The notes under the pieces: model-generated | Databases searched by the model: none | What the model was told of the DNA's origin: nothing | Seen by the model: the letters and a program-made list of their open reading frames with translations, nothing else | Shown: piece by piece, positions 39,784 through 47,319 of the stretch | Position numbering within the stretch: position 1 is the first letter of the stretch | How the letters are laid out: each line of letters opens with the position of its first letter | NCBI RefSeq assembly: GCF_900143055.1 | Contig: NZ_FRCW01000011.1 | Location: forward strand, 1-64,000 | Length of the DNA: 64,000 nucleotides | Source: Fibrobacter sp. UWR3 | GTDB taxonomy: Bacteria > Fibrobacterota > Fibrobacteria > Fibrobacterales > Fibrobacteraceae | Reading direction: 5' to 3' | Made by a program: the position numbers and the translations under genes

Positions 39784-41358
39784 TTACTTGAGGGTGCTGA
39801 CCTGCACGTCCCAGCTCTGGTTGCCAAGGGCAATGCGGTAGGTGCTCGTTGCACCGGCCTTCATGTTCTTGGTGTCCACTGCCGGAGCGGCGTTCGGGTC
39901 CTTCTTCGGCACGCCAATGTGGCGGTTGCCCTTGAGGAACTCGATACCCTTGTTGCCGGCCTTCGTCTGGAGGCAGCCCGTGATGAAGATGGTCTCGTCG
40001 GTAACCGGCAGACCATTTTCTTCCAGGAGTTTCTTGGCGGCGGGGATGCCCGGCGGCAAGATTTCTTCTGCGCACTGGATGCCCGGGTAGGCTTCCTTGA
40101 ACGGCTTCATGTTGAACTGGTCGGCAGCAATCTTCACGAGCTCCGGATCCGGTTCGCACGGGGTCTTGCCCTGGTAGCCGAGGAGCATCTTGCCGTAGCC
40201 TTCCGTCATCTTGAACCAAGTACCGCGGCCTGCGGCCTGGTTCAGGGTGTTCATGTAGGCCTGCTGGAAGTAGAACTGGGAAACCGGCGTCACGGAAGAA
40301 GCAAAGCCACCGCGGCGGACGCATTCACTCATGTTCTCGATAACCTTCGGGAACAGGTGGAACGTCTTGGTTTCGCGCATCATGAGGGTGTTGGCGGTAA
40401 GAGCGCCACCCGGCATGGGGCTGAAGATCACGTCGGTCGTAATCTGGCGTGCTTCAGGCGGGAAGTTGTAGTCCTTGAGGCATTCAACGGCGACGTTGTT
40501 CGCTTCCATGAGTTCCGGAATGTGATCGTCGACGATGCTGTCTTCACCGAGGGCGAGCTTGTATTCCGTACCCTTGAGGGCGTGGAACATGGAGAACAGG
40601 TCGGGCTGAGCCGTACCGCCAGAGAGCGGCTTGCGGCCGAGGTCGACGCCATCGGCGCCACCTTCGATAGCGGCCTTGTACTGGGCCACACCGGTACCGC
40701 AGGTGTCATGGCTGTGGATGCGGAGTTCCACCTTGTCACCGAGGAGCTTGCGGGCGCGCTTGAAGGTCTCGTACACCTTGGTCGGGTTCGTGGTACCGGA
40801 AGCGTCCTTGAAGCAGACGGAAGCGAACGGAACGCCCGCGTCCAGGATGTTGCGGAGGATGCGTTCGTAGAATTCCGGGTTGTGGGCGGCGTTGAGGTCG
40901 CATCCCGGAGGCAGTTCCATCATGGTCACGACGACTTCGTGTTCCAGACCGGCGTCAGTGATGCACTTGCCGGAGTAGATGAGGTTATTCACGTCGTTGA
41001 GGGCGTCGAAGTTACGAATACGAGTCATGCCGTGCTTCTTGAACATGTCGGCATGGAGCTTGATCATGTCGCGCGGCTGCGGAGCGAGGGCCACCACGTT
41101 GATACCGCGGGCGAGGGTCTGCAGGCGGACGTTCGGGCCCACGACGCGACGGAATTCGTCCATCATGTCGAAGGCGTCTTCGCCGCAGTTCTGGTAAAGG
41201 GCCTGGAAACGGGCGCCACCACCAGCTTCAAAGTGGGTGATGCCGGCCTTGCAGGCAGCTTCGACGGCGGGCATGAAGTCCTTCGCGAAGACACGGGCAC
41301 CGAAAATAGACTGGAAACCATCGCGGAACGAGGTATCCTGGAACTTGATCTTTTTCAT
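39784..41358 (-). CDS. Biotin-dependent carboxyltransferase subunit (pyruvate carboxylase B / oxaloacetate decarboxylase alpha type)
   Basis: The 524-residue protein has the HMGL-like barrel with QDTSFRDGFQS (metal Asp near 8), the carbamylated-lysine motif SVCFKDASGTTNP and the metal-binding HSHDTCG, followed by the conserved PycB/OadA C-terminal domain (PMPGGALTANTLMM). It moves the carboxyl group between biotin and pyruvate/oxaloacetate, which fits a succinate-producing fermenter. No AMKM biotinyl-lysine domain is present; the biotin carrier must be encoded elsewhere. Strong own terminator, no operon partners. Confidence 0.85.
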   Translation of the reverse strand: MKKIKFQDTSFRDGFQSIFGARVFAKDFMPAVEAACKAGITHFEAGGGARFQALYQNCGEDAFDMMDEFRRVVGPNVRLQTLARGINVVALAPQPRDMIKLHADMFKKHGMTRIRNFDALNDVNNLIYSGKCITDAGLEHEVVVTMMELPPGCDLNAAHNPEFYERILRNILDAGVPFASVCFKDASGTTNPTKVYETFKRARKLLGDKVELRIHSHDTCGTGVAQYKAAIEGGADGVDLGRKPLSGGTAQPDLFSMFHALKGTEYKLALGEDSIVDDHIPELMEANNVAVECLKDYNFPPEARQITTDVIFSPMPGGALTANTLMMRETKTFHLFPKVIENMSECVRRGGFASSVTPVSQFYFQQAYMNTLNQAAGRGTWFKMTEGYGKMLLGYQGKTPCEPDPELVKIAADQFNMKPFKEAYPGIQCAEEILPPGIPAAKKLLEENGLPVTDETIFITGCLQTKAGNKGIEFLKGNRHIGVPKKDPNAAPAVDTKNMKAGATSTYRIALGNQSWDVQVSTLK

Positions 41359-41550
41359 AGTGTTTTCCTGTGGGATAAATCCCTTGTTTTACTGTACAAT
41401 AAAATACGGGGGGAAAGATAGTAATAGTTGCTAGTTGCTGGTTATTCGTTACTAGGAAATGAGGGAAAAATGGGTTGGAAAAGGGCGCTAGTAGACCTAA
41501 AATGATGATTATTATATTTATAATAATTGCTTTTATAATAAGCCTGCTGG

Positions 41551-42636
41551 CTACATCTCGGACGTTCCGACCCTTACGAGGACGTTCAGGGTGGCGTACC
41601 AGTTGTACCCGGTAATATTGAGGTCGGTATCCCCGAAGGTGGCTACCCCTATGCGTGCGCCGACGCCGAAGATTTTAGGCGCGGCATTGCCTCCACCGAA
41701 ATACTTGGCGCCCATAATGCCCGTGGTGTACCCGAACGAATAGAAGTCGTCCATGGTGCGCCCGTACTTTTCCTTGTACTTCTCGTCCGTCTTGGTATCG
41801 ATTTCGAGGGCGTGGAGCCTGAGCCCGCCAAAGACAGCAAGGTCGTAGTCGTAGGAGGTGAACACGTTGACCCTGAAAAGGCCTTCGATGGTGGTGTAAG
41901 AGATGTCCTTCCTGGAGTAGGTGTAGCCATCCTGCACCACATCTTCCTTGAGGTCGCACTTGATTCCTCCGATGTGGAAGTCGATGCAGTACCTCCCGTA
42001 AATGCAGTAGCCTATGTTCATGTCGACCGAGGGCGCATTCTTGATAATATCGTCTGCACCGTTGCTAAAGAAGTTTGCTCCAATGCCGAATCCTAATAAC
42101 AGACGGCCATTATGGAGTTCTTCTGCTTCGGTTTTTATGTGGTAGATTTTTTTCAGGTAAGTGAGTTGTTTCTCGTCCGTAATCTTGGAAAGTTGAATTT
42201 GTACGTAACGCCTGTCTACGTTGTTGAAAAATGCGTCGTAGACGATAACCCTAATGAAAGCGGCATCCCCTTCGGGGAGTTTTTCAAGGTCCTGTTCCCA
42301 GGCATCGCTATTGAGGTAGGCAAAGACGTTCTTGAAGAACTCTGCCCGTTCTGCGTTCCACTGGTACTGGCTAGCGTGCCGGTATGCTATTTGGGATTTT
42401 TCTGCGGCATCCCTTACGGAGTCGGCATTCGCGATAAACTTGAAGTCCTTGTTGAGCAGGCGTTCCCCAAGAGCCTCGTCGAATAGCGGGACTCTCGGGG
42501 TGTTGTTCGCAACCGTGCGGAAGGACTCCTTCGGGAGTTCCTCGCCGCCCCAGCCCCAGTTTTCTTCGCCTGCGGCATCCTGTGCAAGGGCGTGCGTGAA
42601 TGATATCGCGAGAATTAGGAAGGGAATGAATCGCAT
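41551..42636 (-). CDS. Secreted/outer-membrane protein of unknown function, beta-barrel-like C-terminus
   Basis: The 361-residue protein has a signal peptide (MRFIPFLILAISFTHALA), a helical region to about residue 165, then alternating hydrophobic strands (LLLGFGIGANFF, DMNIGYCIYGRYCIDFHIGG, LAVFGGLRLHAL, YNWYATLNVLVRVG) like an outer-membrane barrel. It shares LPEGDAAFIRVIV and the following helical segment with the next protein upstream (LPSGDRAFWRIVI), so the two are distant paralogues. The gene starts 6 bases after its neighbour. I recognise no function. Confidence 0.7.
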   Translation of the reverse strand: MRFIPFLILAISFTHALAQDAAGEENWGWGGEELPKESFRTVANNTPRVPLFDEALGERLLNKDFKFIANADSVRDAAEKSQIAYRHASQYQWNAERAEFFKNVFAYLNSDAWEQDLEKLPEGDAAFIRVIVYDAFFNNVDRRYVQIQLSKITDEKQLTYLKKIYHIKTEAEELHNGRLLLGFGIGANFFSNGADDIIKNAPSVDMNIGYCIYGRYCIDFHIGGIKCDLKEDVVQDGYTYSRKDISYTTIEGLFRVNVFTSYDYDLAVFGGLRLHALEIDTKTDEKYKEKYGRTMDDFYSFGYTTGIMGAKYFGGGNAAPKIFGVGARIGVATFGDTDLNITGYNWYATLNVLVRVGTSEM

Positions 42637-42642
42637 CGTCTT

Positions 42643-44472
42643 TTACTCCCCGTATTTCTTGAGCCTGCTTCCGTAGCCCTGGAATACAAGGCTCAGGGTT
42701 GCATAGAAGTTTCCGCCGTCAGCGTTCTTGAGAAGGTCTGTGGCATAGCCGCTGTAGCCAACCAGCAGGCGGAGGCCCAAGCGACCGTGTCCCTTGTTCA
42801 TGGCGCGCTTGTCATCCGGGTCATCGACCTTGATGCCGCTAAAGTAGAAGTCCAGGGATGTCGAGACGTTGTACCTCAAGAGAGTCTCTTCTTCGAGTAC
42901 GGCGTCTTTTGAATCGGGAGGGTCCTTCAGCCTGATATCGGTAAAGATGACGGAGGGGCCCGCCATAATGCGGTGCTCGAAATGCGAGGTTCTGAAGGTC
43001 CTGTACCCAAGGAGCATGTCTATGTACATCGCGTTCGCGAACGTGGAGTCGGTCAGGTCGTTGCTGACCATGCTGTGTATGGAGTACCCGATGTCGAATC
43101 CCCTGTAGGTGAAACTGAGCCACAGGTAGGGTGTCCAGTCGGTGGGGAAGTAGTCGCGCGAGTCTCCCAGCGGGAGGCTTAGCCCCGCACCCAAGCCGAC
43201 TTGTGCCGTCAGGTTGCTCAGGGTGGCTTCCTTGTAGTAGTTCTTGAGCACAAAGTCGCGCTGCTCGATTTTCTTGATGCTGTCGACGTTCGCCTTTACG
43301 AGCGTGTTCGTCTTGTCCTGGTCTGCAGAGAGCGATGCGATGACAATCCGCCAGAATGCCCTGTCTCCGGAGGGGAGGCTGGCGAGGTTCTTTTCGAGTT
43401 CACCGGACTGGTGCATGGCCTTGAGGGAATCGCGAAGCATTACATATATCAGGCCGTCGTTCGATTTGTTGTCAAGGGAAGTGGATATGCAATCCAGGTT
43501 GCCTTGCAGGTTGTCGTCGTATGTGCCCAGGTAGAAGTTCATGAATTGGCGCGTCTGGCAACTGAGATTCAGTACCGGTCCGATGACGAACGAGCCTTCT
43601 GCCTTGACAGAGAAGGAATCTAGCAGGGGGACCGTTTTCCGGAGAACATCCTTGTTGCCCTCTGCAAGAGCCTGCTGTATGCGGGTCATGTAGATGGGCG
43701 ACATGTTCTTGATGACTTCCACGACGAATGCCTGCGGCACGAAAGTCCCGCGCCTGCTTGCAAACGCGTCGAGGGAATCGAGCTTTTTCTCGTCGACAAT
43801 CGTGGAGTTCCCGTTGCTCGTGTAGATTCTGCCGTACTGCGAATTTGCCCGGATGGCGGACCTGTTCGCCCGCAGGCCAATCGGGTCGGTTACCACGAAT
43901 GCGCCCCTCCGGACAAGAATCTGCCGGGTGTACGCCTTCTGGCTATCTGCCGGAGCGATCCACTTCTTTGTACCGCGGTCATAGACCTTCTTCACGTTGT
44001 AGGTCAGTTTCAGCAATGCGTAGTCGATATCCGGGGCTACCGCGCGGAAAGTTGTCTGCAAGTCCTTCGGTGCGGATTCAAGCCTTGCATTTATGGTGTC
44101 GATATGCGGCATGGCCCATGCGGCAAAGCGTTCCTTGTCTTGCTCGCTGGTGCTGTCGCCAAAGACGGTGTTGCCGTATTTGCTGTGCCCGAGTTGCTCG
44201 GTTGGCCCGCCCTGCTGGTATGGGTTCAGGTATGCTTCGACATCGAATTTCTCGATGGAGCCGTAGAACACGAAGGAGGTATCCCGGTCGAGTTCCACCT
44301 GCAGGGTCGTGTTGATGGAATCGGGAACCTGATATATGGTGGAGGAATCCGCGTAGTCTTCGCACTCCTTCGCGTCGAACAAGCAATGAAGGCTTCCTTC
44401 TGCGAATACGTTCCCGGTGCCCGCAAGTAGCAGCATTGCCACGAGAAAACGTGCTATACCCAATTTACCCAT
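42643..44472 (-). CDS. Secreted/outer-membrane protein of unknown function, paralogue of the downstream gene
   Basis: The 609-residue protein has a signal peptide (MGKLGIARFLVAMLLLAGTGNVFA), a Cys pair near 30-36 and a mixed N-terminal domain. Next comes the shared module (LEKNLASLPSGDRAFWRIVIASL near 385) and C-terminal beta strands ending in GNFYATLSLVFQGYGSRLKK. It is the first of a two-gene minus-strand operon with 41551-42636. A cell-surface or secretion-accessory role is possible but not shown. Confidence 0.68.
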   Translation of the reverse strand: MGKLGIARFLVAMLLLAGTGNVFAEGSLHCLFDAKECEDYADSSTIYQVPDSINTTLQVELDRDTSFVFYGSIEKFDVEAYLNPYQQGGPTEQLGHSKYGNTVFGDSTSEQDKERFAAWAMPHIDTINARLESAPKDLQTTFRAVAPDIDYALLKLTYNVKKVYDRGTKKWIAPADSQKAYTRQILVRRGAFVVTDPIGLRANRSAIRANSQYGRIYTSNGNSTIVDEKKLDSLDAFASRRGTFVPQAFVVEVIKNMSPIYMTRIQQALAEGNKDVLRKTVPLLDSFSVKAEGSFVIGPVLNLSCQTRQFMNFYLGTYDDNLQGNLDCISTSLDNKSNDGLIYVMLRDSLKAMHQSGELEKNLASLPSGDRAFWRIVIASLSADQDKTNTLVKANVDSIKKIEQRDFVLKNYYKEATLSNLTAQVGLGAGLSLPLGDSRDYFPTDWTPYLWLSFTYRGFDIGYSIHSMVSNDLTDSTFANAMYIDMLLGYRTFRTSHFEHRIMAGPSVIFTDIRLKDPPDSKDAVLEEETLLRYNVSTSLDFYFSGIKVDDPDDKRAMNKGHGRLGLRLLVGYSGYATDLLKNADGGNFYATLSLVFQGYGSRLKKYGE

Positions 44473-44519
44473 GACTCCTCCTTGCCCGACAACAACCTGT
44501 ATAAAAAACTACAAAAAAA

Positions 44520-44570
44520 CTATAACCAACAACCAATAACCAATGACCAATGACCAATGACCAATGACCA
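44520..44570. repeat. CCAATGA heptamer tract
   Basis: Several consecutive or near-consecutive CCAATGA/CCAATAA units fill the gap between two minus-strand genes. It is the purest tract in the window. Confidence 0.75.
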
Positions 44571-45395
44571 CTAAATAAACATCATCGTGTTGAGCTTGGC
44601 GCGGTATTTCCACGTGAGTTCGTGCTTGGGCCCGAGCACCCCGAACAAGGTAAGCATCGCCTTCTTTGCGGCGCCGTCGTTCCATTCGGGCGCTTCTACG
44701 AACAAGTTAAGGAATGCCTGGAGTGCGCTTTCGAATTCTTCGGCGCAGGCGAGTTTGCAGGCCTCGTGGTACACGATGGCTTCCTTGCCCTGAACGTCCT
44801 TCTTCGCGGCTTCGGCGTGGAAGTCGAGGAGTTCCAGCGGGGATTTCGCCTCGCGGTACTGGTCGTCGCCCTCGTTGAACTTCTGGAGCACGGCTTTCGC
44901 CTTCTCGGTGTCGCCCATGCCGAGGCTCGCCTTCGCCCACAATAACTGCAACTTCTTGTCGTCGGGGGTCTTCGCGAGGGCCTCGTCGAGCATCGGGAGC
45001 GCCTGGTCAAAGTTCTTCTGGGCAATCGCATCTTCGAGGGCGGTCTGGAAGCGGGCCTCGTCCGAGATAAAAAACTTCTCGAGTCGCTTTTTCAGATCGG
45101 CTTCGGGCAACACGCCTGCGATGACATCTGCAATCTGGCCCTTGTCCACCACGTGCACCTCCGGCACGGACTGCACGCGGAACGCCTGGATGAGCTGCAT
45201 GTTTGCGCGGTCATCGCAACTCACCACGCCGAGGGTAAAGTCCATGCTGGTGGAGAGTTGGCCCAGCAACTGCGAATAGGGAGCGCAGTCGGGGTATTCT
45301 GCGGAGGAGAAAAGCACTGCGACAGCGCGGGTCTCGGAGGCCTGGATGACCTCGGTCTCAAAATTTTCAGCGGTAATCTGTACTACTTTAGCCAT
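44571..45395 (-). CDS. Thioredoxin-like TPR protein (CnoX/YbbN type)
   Basis: The 274-residue protein has an N-terminal thioredoxin fold in which the CxxC is replaced by YPDCAPY, with VQSVPEVHVVDKGQ as the cis-Pro loop. The rest consists of TPR-like helices (DQALPMLDEALAKTPDDKKLQLLWAKASLGMGD). This is the layout of CnoX/YbbN co-chaperedoxins, which protect unfolded proteins from over-oxidation and hand them to chaperones. The loss of the first Cys is common in the family. Heptamer tracts flank the gene on both sides. Confidence 0.78.
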   Translation of the reverse strand: MAKVVQITAENFETEVIQASETRAVAVLFSSAEYPDCAPYSQLLGQLSTSMDFTLGVVSCDDRANMQLIQAFRVQSVPEVHVVDKGQIADVIAGVLPEADLKKRLEKFFISDEARFQTALEDAIAQKNFDQALPMLDEALAKTPDDKKLQLLWAKASLGMGDTEKAKAVLQKFNEGDDQYREAKSPLELLDFHAEAAKKDVQGKEAIVYHEACKLACAEEFESALQAFLNLFVEAPEWNDGAAKKAMLTLFGVLGPKHELTWKYRAKLNTMMFI

Positions 45396-45417
45396 ATTAC
45401 ATAATATAGTTTTTTAA

Positions 45418-45472
45418 ATAACTAACAACCAATGACTGATGACCAATGACTAATGACTAATGACTAAAAACC
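45418..45472. repeat. AATGACTA/CCAATGA heptamer tract
   Basis: ACCAATGACTGATGACCAATG and repeated ACTAATG units, between the CnoX-like gene and the small Cys-rich gene. Confidence 0.7.
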
Positions 45473-45494
45473 ATTTTATACTATATTATCTAGT

Positions 45495-45647
45495 ATGAGT
45501 TGGGAATGCAAATATTTGCGCGAGACGTTTTGCGATAAGCGGAAACAGGAATGCTGCCCGGGTGCGAAGGGCTGCGTGCTTGAAGGGCGGTTTGTGTTCC
45601 CGCTACGCACCGACGTACCCGAGAAAAATCCGAAGAAAAAAGACTAG
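45495..45647 (+). CDS. Small Cys-rich protein (50 aa), unknown function
   Basis: ATG 45495 opens a 50-residue frame: MSWECKYLRETFCDKRKQEC, then CPGAKGCVLEGRFVFPLRTD and a basic tail. The five cysteines (CX7C, C-C, CX5C) could bind a metal or Fe-S cluster. I recall a conserved family of small proteins with the pattern WxCxY...FCxxR and PGAKGCVLxGxFxFP, which supports it being real. The protein is too short for most ORF filters. A TATATT box lies 11 bases before the ATG, so it may be leaderless or start very close to the promoter. Confidence 0.65.
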   Translation: MSWECKYLRETFCDKRKQECCPGAKGCVLEGRFVFPLRTDVPEKNPKKKD

Positions 45648-45650
45648 GCA

Positions 45651-45680
45651 TATAAAAAAGATCCCCACCTTGGTGGGGAT
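45651..45680 (-). terminator. Terminator of the AlkD-like gene (repeat-derived)
   Basis: ATCCCCACC-TT-GGTGGGGAT followed on the minus strand by CTTTTTTATA. The stem is a version of the GATCCCC...GGGGATGAC repeat. Confidence 0.6.
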
Positions 45681-45722
45681 GACTGTGAATTATTTGCGTG
45701 GGCGCCTTTGGCGCTTTCTTTA

Positions 45723-46385
45723 TTATATAAGGCGGAGGATTTCCTGGGTGGTCTGCTCGGCGAAGCTGTTGTCTTGCACGAAGCGGCGCACTTCGGTGGG
45801 GTTGATCCTCGCGTATTCCGAGAGGGCGCGCCCGATACCATTCCTAATATAGTAGTCGTCTTCCTTGGCGCAGGTCAGGCAGAACTGCCTAAGCAGGGGC
45901 CAGTCGGTACGGTCCTTGTACTGCACCTGGAAAATGATGGCGCTGCGCCTTACCCAGATGTTCGGGTCGCGGATCCACGAGGTAATCTTGGTGCGGAGTG
46001 CCGGCAGGCGGAGGGCGAGGTCGCCCAGGATGCAAGATGCAAGGATGTCGACCGTATCGCGCCAGGCGCGGGTCTTGATCAACTTCTTGAGGAAGTTGAG
46101 GTGCTGGCCACCGAGCATTTCCTTATGGCGGAAGAGGTAGTCGCAAGCGGCATACTGTATTTCGCGATAAGGCTGCGACCACATGTCTTCGACCCGGGTG
46201 ACTAGCTCGGTATCGTTTTTGGGCGGGTTCTTATCAAAAATAGGGTAGGTGACTTCGCGGCGGGGGACAAGACGGACTCCAAGAAAATCGAACTGTTCGC
46301 GCGTCTTTTTGGACATCTCGTGAGCTTCTTCCTCGTTCGCGATGGCACGTAGTGCGAGTAGTATATCTTGCGTGAATCTTAACAT
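45723..46385 (-). CDS. HEAT-repeat DNA alkylation repair protein (AlkD/AlkC-like)
   Basis: The 220-residue helical protein has the segments WSQPYREIQYAACDYL, TRAWRDTVDILASCILGD, WIRDPNIWVRRSAIIFQVQYKD and DDYYIRNGIGRALSEYARINPTEVRRFV, characteristic of AlkD-type HEAT-like DNA glycosylases that remove positively charged alkylated bases. Trp and Asp in the concave face (IWVRR, WRDTVD) are conserved. It is a single gene with an AT-rich upstream region. Confidence 0.85.
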   Translation of the reverse strand: MLRFTQDILLALRAIANEEEAHEMSKKTREQFDFLGVRLVPRREVTYPIFDKNPPKNDTELVTRVEDMWSQPYREIQYAACDYLFRHKEMLGGQHLNFLKKLIKTRAWRDTVDILASCILGDLALRLPALRTKITSWIRDPNIWVRRSAIIFQVQYKDRTDWPLLRQFCLTCAKEDDYYIRNGIGRALSEYARINPTEVRRFVQDNSFAEQTTQEILRLI

Positions 46386-46532
46386 GACCCCACAAAAATA
46401 GTCCTAAAAAAATTTTTTTTCTAGACCTTGACAAAACTTTTTTTCATTTTTTTTTAAATTTTCTCTGCAATTTTGCAAAAAAATGACAAAAATTACTCTT
46501 GACAAGCGAAAAAATTGATTTTTTGGGGCTAT
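46386..46532. other. AT-rich divergent intergenic region
   Basis: This segment is dominated by A- and T-runs with two TTGAC boxes (46427, 46499). It separates divergent genes and is likely bent or promoter DNA for both. Confidence 0.4.
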
Positions 46533-47213
46533 ATGGGTACTGAAAAAACGGTTTTTGACAGTGGGGTTATCGAGGTTCCGCCGGAGCTTCGGGGCCCTTC
46601 CAATGAAGAAATCCTGCAAAAAGAGGGGCGTGAAGATACCCCCAGGCGTCGCAGGGCGGCTGCCAGGCCCTCCAAGCGTGAACGCATGGACAAAAAACTC
46701 GGGATTTCGCGTGCGGAGATGTCGAAAATTGCCGCAAATTACGCCGAAAACGCCAAAAAGAGGGCCCCGCGCGTAGAAAAGAGGCATTACGCGAGTTTTT
46801 CAGCTTCTGTAAAGCCTGCGGGCGATTTTCCGGCACAGACGCCCTCCCGCCCGGCATCGAAGCTTTCCGTGGCCCGCAAGAAGCTGGAATCGCTGTTTAC
46901 CTCGGTTACCCGCAGGCCGGCGGAACCCGAAACCCCTCGGGTCGAGCCCAAGCCGGAAGCCCCGAAGGCTGTTGCCCCGGCTGTCCCGCCCTCGGGTCGC
47001 GTGCTTCGTGGGTCCTTCGGGCAAAAGCCCAGCGATACGGCGAAGGCGCAGGTGTATTCCGCGGCTGAACTGAGCCGTATCCGCATGGAAGAACGTGCCA
47101 AGAAAATCCGTGCCGAACTTGCCCGCAGGAACGGTCCCGGCCCCCTCGTGGATGCCGACGGACAGCCCGTAAAGCGCCCGCGTGGACGCCCCCGCAAGAA
47201 CCCCTTGCCGTAA
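46533..47213 (+). CDS. Basic low-complexity protein with C-terminal AT-hook
   Basis: The 226-residue protein is rich in Arg, Lys, Pro and Ala. It has a predicted helix near 50-80 (ERMDKKLGISRAEMSKIAANYAENAKKR), a Pro/Ala linker and the C-terminal AT-hook KRPRGRPRKNPLP, which contacts the minor groove of AT-rich DNA. It looks like a nucleoid-associated or replication-accessory protein; no enzymatic domain is visible. ATG 46533 is preceded by GGGGCT. The name of the family is not known to me. Confidence 0.6.
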   Translation: MGTEKTVFDSGVIEVPPELRGPSNEEILQKEGREDTPRRRRAAARPSKRERMDKKLGISRAEMSKIAANYAENAKKRAPRVEKRHYASFSASVKPAGDFPAQTPSRPASKLSVARKKLESLFTSVTRRPAEPETPRVEPKPEAPKAVAPAVPPSGRVLRGSFGQKPSDTAKAQVYSAAELSRIRMEERAKKIRAELARRNGPGPLVDADGQPVKRPRGRPRKNPLP

Positions 47214-47278
47214 ATAAATCTTTGCGTCCTTATTGATTTTTTGTCCATAAAAACACCCCTTTTTGATGAAATTTCCGC

Positions 47279-47301
47279 CTTTTTCGGAGGTAATTTTAGA
47301 G
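47279..47301 (+). promoter_or_regulatory. CAZyme-locus upstream element before the CE6 gene
   Basis: CTTTTTCGGAGGTAATTTTA matches the elements at 49179, 53247, 58079 and 59891. It ends 19 bases before the start codon. TAATTTTA may be a -10-type box. Confidence 0.5.
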
Positions 47302-47319
47302 AAGACAAAGGAGTGTGTT

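Noticed and set aside
44520-44570. Heptamer tract as a CRISPR or iteron origin
   Set aside because: Seven-base units without spacers, no rep or dnaA-box context; treated as a simple-sequence tract.
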